Assembly (NCBI GenBank): GCA_030591905.1
Contig: JAUVAE010000005.1
Location: 1-14,556 of the forward strand
Length of the DNA stretch: 14,556 nucleotides
Reading direction: 5' to 3'
Origin: Candidatus Komeilibacteria bacterium
Lineage (GTDB): Bacteria > Patescibacteriota > Patescibacteriia > UBA1558 > S5-K13
Shown here: piece by piece, positions 5,833 through 11,760 of the stretch
Layout: every line of letters starts with the position of its first letter
Numbering within the stretch: position 1 is the first letter of the stretch
Position numbers and translations under genes: made by a program
The notes under the pieces: generated by a model
What the model saw: the letters and a program-made list of their open reading frames with translations, nothing else
The model's database searches: none
What the model was told of the DNA's origin: nothing

Positions 5833-6246
5833 TTATTCATTGATTAAATTTCCTATTTTTTTTATAACTTCTGCGGGGACAAAATAGGCTTTAATTAAAA
5901 AATCTTTTGCTCCTAATTCATAACATTTTTTTATCTGTTCTTTTTGCGATAAATTAGTTAAAACTATAACCGGAATATTTTTAATTTCTGAATCAATAAA
6001 CTTTTCTCTTAAAACTTCAAAACCATCTTTCTTAGGCATTAATAAATCAAGTAAAACAATATCTGGACTATTCAATCTCATCTTATCTAAAGCTTCTTCC
6101 CCGTTTGTAGCTATCAAAATTTTATAACCTTCTAATTCCAATTTTGCCGCATACATCTCAGATAAAAATAAATCATCTTCAACAATTAATACTTTCTTAA
6201 TTTTGGACCCCGTAAAATTATCCGGAGTTTTAATAATATTATTCAT
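5833..6246 (-). CDS. Single-domain response regulator (CheY-like receiver) in the pilus operon
   Basis: A stand-alone receiver domain of 137 aa with no output domain. The phosphorylation site is intact: acidic pair D24/D25 (VEDD), phospho-acceptor D67 in VLLDLLMP, T97 in VLTNL and K119 in FLIKAY. A short extension of about 17 residues precedes the domain. By family knowledge, such proteins act by phosphorylation-dependent binding to a partner. Its place between pilB and the PilT-like gene suggests it controls pilus motor activity, in the way PilG/PilH-type CheY proteins affect twitching in other bacteria; that is inference. No histidine kinase is seen in the window, so the phosphate source is unknown. 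ATG at 6246; the gap to pilB is 59 bases. Confidence 0.9.
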   Translation of the reverse strand: MNNIIKTPDNFTGSKIKKVLIVEDDLFLSEMYAAKLELEGYKILIATNGEEALDKMRLNSPDIVLLDLLMPKKDGFEVLREKFIDSEIKNIPVIVLTNLSQKEQIKKCYELGAKDFLIKAYFVPAEVIKKIGNLINE

Positions 6247-6305
6247 AATAAATTATTTTCTATTTTAATTATATATATTTATGATATATAACCTATTTCA
6301 TCTTT

Positions 6306-8072
6306 TTAAGTTTGTTTTGTAGCAATCAATACTTCCTCTAAAGTTGTAATACCGTTTAACACTTTAATTAATCCATCCTGCATCATATTAGCATATCCTC
6401 TACTATCAAGTTCTTCCTGAAAATCTTTCATATTAGTCCCATTAGCAACAATATCTTTTAATTTTCTATCAAAAATTAAAGTTTCTGTAATTGCAGTACG
6501 TCCTTTATAACCCGTTCCTCCGCATCTACTGCATCCTTTGCCATGATAAAATTTAATTTTATCACCTTTTTTAACCTTTCCATAAAAAGCTGCTTCTGAT
6601 AATTCATCTATGCTTTTCTTCACTCTTTCTTTTAAGTTGGCTGGGGGGTCAAATTCTTCTTTACAATTATTACATATTTTTCTTACTAATCTTTGAGCTA
6701 AAATCATATTCAATGTTGATGATAATAAAAATGGCTCTACTTTCATATCAATCAATCTTGGTACGGCGCCAATAGCATCATTAGTATGAAGAGTAGATAA
6801 AACTAAATGACCAGTTAGGGCAGCATGCACAGCTAATTCAGCTGTTTCACTATCTCTAATCTCTCCTACCATAAGTACGTCTGGATCCTGTCTTAATAAA
6901 GATCTTAGACCTGAGGCAAATGTAAAATTTGCTTCCGGTCTCACCTGGGACTGATTAACTCCTTCAATATTATACTCTACCGGATCTTCTAAAGTTGAAA
7001 TATTTATAGATTCTGAGTTTATCTTATTTAAAAATGTAAATAAAGTAAAAGATTTACCACTTCCGGTAGGACCAGTAACTAATATCATACCATTTGGTTT
7101 TTTAATATTTTTTTCTATTTCTCCTTTTAATTGACCACCAAATCCTAATTCATCAAGACTTGGAACCTTTTTAGGGGTGCTCAAAACTCTCATCACAACT
7201 TTTTCATAATCAACCAAAGGTAAAGTTGATACTCTAAAATCAATTCTTTCTCCCTTTACTTTTATTCTAATTCTGCCATCCTGAGGTACTCTAGTCTCGT
7301 CAATTTTCATACTTGCCATAACCTTGACTCTAGCAATTAAAGCATTATGTATATAAAGTGGCAAAATTATTGAATTATGTAATTTTCCATCTATTCTAAA
7401 TCTGATAACAGATTTCTTATTAACTGGTTCAATATGTACATCTGAAGCGCGTCCATCAACAGCATGTTTTAGAACTACAGATACTATTCTAGATACTGGA
7501 GCCGATTTTATAATTTCATCAAAGTTCCCACCATCCATTTTAACCTCTTCTATTTCAGTATCAATAGGTTCAGATTTACCCAACTTCTCTTTGGCATAAT
7601 CAAGAACTTCACCAACTTCTTGAACAATATCTTCTGCTTTACCAAGAACATGATTAAAGCTATCTTCTGATATTAAATAATATTTTATAGTACAATTATT
7701 CTTATGTGCTAAAAATTCTGCTGCTTCTATTGCACTAAAATCTCCTGGATCAACAAGTCCAACATTTAATATATTACCAATCCTTTTAAAAATCACCATC
7801 TTGTAATTTTTTGACAGATTTACTGGTAATAATTTTAAAACTTTTTTATCAATTTCCTCATCAATCAAATTTTTATAAGGAATACCTATTATATCTGATT
7901 TTATTTGAGCATATTCCTCAGGATCTATAATATGAGTATTTTTTATAACTCCATCTATATTCAAAGATTTATCATCTTTTATTTTTTTTACTATATAATC
8001 AAAATTATCATTATCTAATAATTTTTTTTCTTTAATTACCTGTAAAACTTTACTATTATAATCTGATTTCAT
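6306..8072 (-). CDS. pilB: Type IV pilus extension ATPase PilB (GspE family)
   Basis: Full-length hexameric secretion ATPase (588 aa). An N-terminal GspE_N/MshEN-like domain spans about residues 40-145 (IDPEEYAQIKSDIIGIPY, LLPVNLSKNY, NILNVGLVDP). The core follows with RASDVHIEP and RFRIDGKLH (about 208-232), Walker A GPTGSGKS (334-341), Asp box TLEDPVEY, Walker B DVLMVGEIRD (catalytic E404) and His box GHLVLSTLHTND. A tetracysteine zinc site is formed by C467, C470, C514 and C517, as expected for PilB/GspE. All catalytic motifs are intact, in contrast to the PilT-like protein two genes downstream. It acts on the cytoplasmic face of PilC to drive pilus assembly. MshEN domains in some relatives bind c-di-GMP; I cannot confirm this here. 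ATG at 8072. Confidence 0.97.
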   Translation of the reverse strand: MKSDYNSKVLQVIKEKKLLDNDNFDYIVKKIKDDKSLNIDGVIKNTHIIDPEEYAQIKSDIIGIPYKNLIDEEIDKKVLKLLPVNLSKNYKMVIFKRIGNILNVGLVDPGDFSAIEAAEFLAHKNNCTIKYYLISEDSFNHVLGKAEDIVQEVGEVLDYAKEKLGKSEPIDTEIEEVKMDGGNFDEIIKSAPVSRIVSVVLKHAVDGRASDVHIEPVNKKSVIRFRIDGKLHNSIILPLYIHNALIARVKVMASMKIDETRVPQDGRIRIKVKGERIDFRVSTLPLVDYEKVVMRVLSTPKKVPSLDELGFGGQLKGEIEKNIKKPNGMILVTGPTGSGKSFTLFTFLNKINSESINISTLEDPVEYNIEGVNQSQVRPEANFTFASGLRSLLRQDPDVLMVGEIRDSETAELAVHAALTGHLVLSTLHTNDAIGAVPRLIDMKVEPFLLSSTLNMILAQRLVRKICNNCKEEFDPPANLKERVKKSIDELSEAAFYGKVKKGDKIKFYHGKGCSRCGGTGYKGRTAITETLIFDRKLKDIVANGTNMKDFQEELDSRGYANMMQDGLIKVLNGITTLEEVLIATKQT

Positions 8073-8136
8073 ATATTATTTCTGATAAATTATGCGCTAT
8101 CTATTTTAGAATAACCCACAAACTATTAAAATTAAA

Positions 8137-8457
8137 TTATTCTGAATCTGCTTTATTACCAAATGGATAATCATTACGTTGAGAACCTATCTCTAATGGT
8201 AAATCTATATAAGATATCAGATCTAATTTTTTAAAAATTTCCTGCAATCCATCGCTAAATATTCCACCATTGTTTAAAAGATTATTAATCTCTTTTTGTT
8301 TCCTATCTAGCATATCTAACCTACTTCCAATTCCAATATCTAATTCCTCTGGTAAATTCCCCTTTTGTTTATTTAAAAAACTAATCATAAAAACTACCAT
8401 AACTATCATTATTAGAAATAGGAATATCATTTTTTTATCAATTAATTTATTCTTCAT
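8137..8457 (-). CDS. Small single-pass T4P-operon protein in the PilP position (106 aa)
   Basis: One N-terminal transmembrane helix (about residues 10-28, IFLFLIMIVMVVFMISFLN) followed by an external tail of about 78 residues with a short charged helix. The C-terminal IDLPLEIGSQRNDYPFGN resembles the G-x-NPF type ending of small proteins that follow pilO in other Patescibacteria pilus operons and loosely that of PilP. It overlaps the end of the pilO reading frame by 11 bases, indicating translational coupling, and precedes pilB by 64 bases. It is probably part of the PilN/PilO alignment complex. It lacks the lipobox and beta domain of proteobacterial PilP, so the PilP assignment is by position and general layout only. 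Confidence 0.6.
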   Translation of the reverse strand: MKNKLIDKKMIFLFLIMIVMVVFMISFLNKQKGNLPEELDIGIGSRLDMLDRKQKEINNLLNNGGIFSDGLQEIFKKLDLISYIDLPLEIGSQRNDYPFGNKADSE

Positions 8458-8872
8458 AATTTAAATAATATGTTTTTAATATAATAGAATATGTCTTCAT
8501 CTCCACTTCAAAACCAAAAGAAATAATGTCAATAAACCTAATATGACGTTCAAAGGCATCTAATAACTCTTTAACCCTTTCATAGCCACCATCTTTATCG
8601 AATATAAAAACATTAATATCAACTTCTTTTATTAAACTAGTTTTTATAACTTCCCCTGATATAATTAATGGTAAATTATTCTTATCTAGAGCATCACTCT
8701 TTTTTGAAGATATATCAATTGAACCAAGCACAAAACCATGATTATTAACTAAGGCCTCTATTTGAGCCATAATATCAGGTAAATTCTCTTTAGGGGGTAA
8801 AATATCATATAATTTATTAATATCCCTTTCTACTTCCTTCTCTATAATATTATATTGTTCTTTAAATTCCAA
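8447..8872 (-). CDS. pilO: PilO, C-terminal periplasmic-type portion (downstream of an in-frame stop)
   Basis: The 141-aa product begins at a possible TTG (8872) preceded by AGGGA seven bases upstream. The frame is open back to the TAA at 8906-8908 and reads LEKIKEYRDDF before the TTG, in the same frame as the N-terminal piece. Recognisable PilO features are the coiled-coil end (EVERDINKLYDILPPKENLP), IMAQIEALVNNHGFVLGSI and the ferredoxin-like fold that ends with YSIILKTYYL. By family knowledge PilO pairs with PilN across the membrane and aligns the pilus machine. Alone, this piece lacks a membrane anchor or signal and would stay in the cytoplasm, so it makes sense only joined to 8906-9139. 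Its end overlaps the next gene by 11 bases. Confidence 0.8.
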   Translation of the reverse strand: MEFKEQYNIIEKEVERDINKLYDILPPKENLPDIMAQIEALVNNHGFVLGSIDISSKKSDALDKNNLPLIISGEVIKTSLIKEVDINVFIFDKDGGYERVKELLDAFERHIRFIDIISFGFEVEMKTYSIILKTYYLNYEE

Positions 8873-8905
8873 AAAATCATCCCTATACTCTTTTATTTTT
8901 TCTAA

Positions 8906-8908
8906 TTA
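8906..8908 (-). other. pilO: In-frame TAA interrupting pilO
   Basis: Codon 78 of the combined 230-codon frame. The context is GAA-TAA-TTA. There is no frame change across the stop. Confidence 0.8.
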
Positions 8909-9139
8909 TTCTTGTTTTTCTAAAACTAAATTATTATAATTCTCTATTTCCAATAATTCTGTCCGAATGATAAATAAGTAACCCATAATCAAAATTAACA
9001 ATACCTCTAAAAATATAATAAATTTAAAATGTTTATAAATAAAAACAGAAGAATTAGAAACTCTTTTAAAATCATGAATCTTTATTTTTGTTTCTTCTAT
9101 TTTTTTCTTTCCCAATTGCTCTTTATTATTTTCCAACAT
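8906..9139 (-). CDS. pilO: PilO, N-terminal membrane-anchor portion ending at an in-frame TAA
   Basis: A 77-aa product with a basic cytoplasmic N-terminus (about 37 residues), one transmembrane helix at about 38-58 (FKFIIFLEVLLILIMGYLFII) and the start of a coiled coil (RTELLEIENYNNLVLEKQE). It then meets TAA at 8906-8908. Beyond it the same frame continues with LEKIKEYRDD and the rest of PilO. Together the two parts make 230 codon positions, the usual size of PilO. A single substitution from GAA, CAA or AAA would explain the stop. The gap to pilN upstream is 98 bases, large for this operon. As it stands the gene is either a fresh pseudogene, a read-through gene or an assembly error. Confidence 0.8.
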   Translation of the reverse strand: MLENNKEQLGKKKIEETKIKIHDFKRVSNSSVFIYKHFKFIIFLEVLLILIMGYLFIIRTELLEIENYNNLVLEKQE

Positions 9140-9217
9140 ATATTTACTCTATATAAAATTTCTTATCTTTCCCTGGTTATAAAATGTAAATCTAATATAT
9201 AAGTTAAATTTAAAATT

Positions 9218-9229
9218 ATTTAACAGGGT
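9218..9229. repeat. 12-base motif ATTTAACAGGGT, shared with the gap before pilM
   Basis: Identical to 11706-11717; both copies lie in intergenic gaps of the same operon. Here a partial partner (CCCTGGTTA, 9171-9179) could form a weaker hairpin. No known element is recognised. Confidence 0.45.
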
Positions 9230-9237
9230 GAATAAAA

Positions 9238-10302
9238 TTATTCTTTATAAAAAAGATCATCAACAAAATCTAATGTCAACGAAAAGATAATATTAGGATC
9301 ATTTCCCTCTCCAGAATAAGACATTGCAGCTCCTGTTATTATAACTTCTTTTATAAAATCGTCGGCACCCTGTAAACGTATCCACTGTTTTGAAACTGTT
9401 TGATAATCTGGCGCAATTGCCTGAATAATAATAGATCCATCAATACTACCCGCAAAACCAACGAATTGAACATCTGGCAATGTATTTTCTTCTAATTTAT
9501 CAAAAAACTTAGTCCAATAAACATGTTTATTTAATAAATCTTCTATTTCATCTACCTTTTCTTGCCAAGAAGTAATTTCAGACATTAAATTATCATATTT
9601 TCTAATATCCTCCATATGAATCGTTAATTCATTCTCCAAATTACTGTAATTCTTCATTACTTCTTCTTTGTAGAGATAATAACCAAAATAAATAATAAAA
9701 ATTAAAGAGCCAGACAATATAAAAGCAATAATTAATACAGAAATAATCCTTCTACTAGTGGGAACATTAGACCCAAAGGGTAATAAATTAACATCAAGAC
9801 TTTTATCTTTTTTTTCTTCCTCAGTCTTTTTTTTCTTAAATTTATTTTGAAAATTATTAATTAAATTTTTAAAACTAGTATTAGTTTTTTTTGTTTTATC
9901 AATTTTTTGATTATTAACTTTAGATTTAATAGGTGAATTTAAAATATTATTCTTTTTTTGTTTATTGTTTATCTCTTTATTTACTTTTTTAAAATTATTA
10001 AAATCTTTTTTAGGTTTTGATTGTTTTTGAAATTTACTTTTTTTACTATCTACTTTTGAAACAAAATTTGTATTATTAATTTTATTATAATTTTTCTTAA
10101 ATTTCAATTTATCATTAATCTTTGGTCTAAACCATTTTCCTACCTTCTTTCCAGCAGACATTCTAGCTTTAATTTCTATATCTTTCTTTAATTTTTCACC
10201 TTCTGTAAATTCAATTTCGTTTAAATCAAAATCTCCTCTATTTTCTAAAGTTTTTTTTCGATTCTTTTTTAAATCCTCTGGTAATAAATTAATATCCGAC
10301 AT
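9238..10302 (-). CDS. pilN: PilN-like T4P alignment protein with long basic N-terminal extension
   Basis: The C-terminal part is a normal PilN: the motif VNLLP (171-175), a transmembrane helix at about 186-210, a coiled coil (NYSNLENELTIHMEDIRKYDNLMSEI), the segment YWTKFFDKLEENTLPDV typical of PilN, and an external domain to residue 354. Unusually, the protein begins with another copy of the motif, MSDINLLPEDLKKNRKK. Between the two lies a linker of about 160 residues dominated by Lys and Asn (about 52-166), predicted disordered and strongly basic. In studied systems the N-terminal INLLP of PilN binds the groove of the actin-like PilM, so two PilM-binding motifs are possible. The total of 354 aa compares with roughly 180-220 for usual PilN. 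A promoter may lie directly upstream. Confidence 0.88.
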   Translation of the reverse strand: MSDINLLPEDLKKNRKKTLENRGDFDLNEIEFTEGEKLKKDIEIKARMSAGKKVGKWFRPKINDKLKFKKNYNKINNTNFVSKVDSKKSKFQKQSKPKKDFNNFKKVNKEINNKQKKNNILNSPIKSKVNNQKIDKTKKTNTSFKNLINNFQNKFKKKKTEEEKKDKSLDVNLLPFGSNVPTSRRIISVLIIAFILSGSLIFIIYFGYYLYKEEVMKNYSNLENELTIHMEDIRKYDNLMSEITSWQEKVDEIEDLLNKHVYWTKFFDKLEENTLPDVQFVGFAGSIDGSIIIQAIAPDYQTVSKQWIRLQGADDFIKEVIITGAAMSYSGEGNDPNIIFSLTLDFVDDLFYKE

Positions 10303-10362
10303 AATTCTTAAATAAACTCTTAAGTAATCTCACAATTTAATAGTTTAGTAATTAATATCTCT

Positions 10363-10391
10363 ATTATATCATAACCTAGTATTATTCTAAA
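10363..10391 (-). promoter_or_regulatory. Candidate internal promoter upstream of pilN
   Basis: On the minus strand TATAAT (10363-10368) is preceded by TGA (extended -10). TTTAGA (10386-10391) lies 17 bases upstream. The predicted leader is about 54 bases. It lies in the 132-base gap between pilM and pilN, so the lower operon may be transcribed separately. Confidence 0.5.
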
Positions 10392-10434
10392 TCATTATAC
10401 TTATAATACCTTATACATAATACATAATTCTTGT

Positions 10435-11616
10435 TTACATTATCCCTCTTAGAGCCAATCCTACTGCCACTGAAAATCTTGGTCCTACTTCATCCAGAAC
10501 TGGCTTTAGTTCTTTGGGATACATAACTTTATACCAAGCATCTCCAATATGCACACTAACATTTAATACTTTAGTTAGATAATCAACTAAGCTAGGTAAA
10601 TAGGCAGAACCACCCGATAAAATAACCTTATCTATTTTTTTATTTCCTTGTTTTCTATATAAATCAAAGACATACTTTATTTCATTAACCATCGGAGATA
10701 ATGTTTCTTCAATGGTCTTGGGAATATTATTCATTTCTTCGTTAGTCATCGTCAAACCAAAATCTTGTTTAAACTGTTCAGCTCTGTCAAAACTTATGTT
10801 TAAACTCTTGGCTATACTTTCTGTCATCATATTACCACCCACTTCTATACTCCTATTTAAAATTGGTAATCCATTTTCTATAACACATACGTCTGTTGTA
10901 ACCGAACCTATATCTACTATCATAGCAGATGCATTTTCATCATTTATTAATGCCCTAGTCATAGCAAAAGACTCAACTTCCAAACTAAATAAATTTAATC
11001 CTAATTCTTTAAATATTTCTACATAAACACTAACTAAATTTTTTGGTGCTGCAGTCAATAATATTTTATTAAATTTTGACTTAGTTTTTATAAAATTATC
11101 AGTTTTTTTCGATTGATTGCCTGGCTTTACTTTACTATTTTCAGCTTCAAACTTATTAAAAATCTTACTTAAACCAATTCCATTATCTGAATTGTCTGAC
11201 AATTGATTTCCTTGTTGGGAATTACCATTCTGATTAATAATTTTCCAATCTAAAATCATGTTTTCAATTGGAAAGGGAATGAATTTTTTTGCTTCCCATT
11301 TAACTGCTGAATTTAAATCACTTTTTGTCATTTGAGGCAAACTTATTACCGAACTAAATACCGAAAATGTTGGCAGAGCAGTTGAACACATTTTTGTAGA
11401 AACTCTTGATTTTTCTATAAGCTTTTCTAAAGCTTGCGTTATTAATTTAATTGTCTCTGGAGTCTTATTTCTAATAATATCAGCATCAACATCAACCATC
11501 CCATAAGTAATAAGTTTAGCCTTATTTCCTTCTCGTGCTAATTGAACAATTTTAATACTTGAAGTTCCAATATCAACTCCTAAAAAATCTTGCTTTTTTT
11601 TATTAAATAAATCCAT
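10435..11616 (-). CDS. pilM: PilM, actin-like T4P assembly ATPase
   Basis: Actin/FtsA-fold protein (393 aa) with phosphate-1 motif GVDIGTSSIKIVQL (13-26), the signature KWEAKKFIPFPIENM (106-120) typical of PilM, phosphate-2 motif VDIGSVTTDV (234-243) and adenosine-binding ILSGGSAYLPSL (332-343). An N-terminal DLFNKKK and C-terminal GLALRGIM are also typical. Family knowledge: PilM is cytoplasmic, binds ATP and docks on the N-terminal NLLP motif of PilN. Between about residues 129 and 181 lies a low-complexity insertion rich in Asn, Ser, Gln and Lys that is absent from standard PilM and predicted to loop out. First pil gene after the large surface protein, from which it is separated by 144 bases holding a hairpin. 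ATG at 11616. Confidence 0.95.
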   Translation of the reverse strand: MDLFNKKKQDFLGVDIGTSSIKIVQLAREGNKAKLITYGMVDVDADIIRNKTPETIKLITQALEKLIEKSRVSTKMCSTALPTFSVFSSVISLPQMTKSDLNSAVKWEAKKFIPFPIENMILDWKIINQNGNSQQGNQLSDNSDNGIGLSKIFNKFEAENSKVKPGNQSKKTDNFIKTKSKFNKILLTAAPKNLVSVYVEIFKELGLNLFSLEVESFAMTRALINDENASAMIVDIGSVTTDVCVIENGLPILNRSIEVGGNMMTESIAKSLNISFDRAEQFKQDFGLTMTNEEMNNIPKTIEETLSPMVNEIKYVFDLYRKQGNKKIDKVILSGGSAYLPSLVDYLTKVLNVSVHIGDAWYKVMYPKELKPVLDEVGPRFSVAVGLALRGIM

Positions 11617-11676
11617 CTAAATAATTCTTAATTTTAAATTACAAATTTCAATTTATAACTATTTAATTAGATATTA

Positions 11677-11717
11677 ACCCTATTAAATTATTTTTTCAAA
11701 ATACCATTTAACAGGGT
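11677..11717. repeat. 12-bp inverted repeat between the surface-protein gene and pilM
   Basis: ACCCTATTAAAT (11677-11688) and ATTTAACAGGGT (11706-11717) form a 12-bp stem with one mismatch, which is a G-U pair in the minus-strand RNA, around a 17-base loop. No T-run follows on the minus strand, so it is not a classic terminator. It could be a processing or stability element that uncouples the two genes. A 13-base A/T direct repeat follows at about 11717-11742. Confidence 0.5.
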
Positions 11718-11760
11718 AAAATTAAAACTTAAAATTAAAACTTAAAAATTAATAATTCAA

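Noticed and set aside
8270..8464. + strand open frame of 64 aa with hydrophobic sequence
   Set aside because: Antisense to the PilP-like gene; its hydrophobicity is the complement of that gene's A-rich codons.
8906..8908. Alternative genetic code as the cause of the pilO stop
   Set aside because: Known recoding in some Patescibacteria affects TGA, while this codon is TAA, and TAA ends most other genes in the window.
9238..10302. Fusion of an unrelated gene to pilN
   Set aside because: The extension begins with a PilN-type INLLP motif and is low-complexity linker without a second recognisable domain.
10394..10407. Additional TATAAT boxes on both strands in the pilM-pilN gap
   Set aside because: In such AT-rich DNA single -10 matches without TG or a -35 box are expected by chance.
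10712..11026. + strand open frame of 104 aa
   Set aside because: Antisense to the conserved ATP-binding half of pilM; no independent support.
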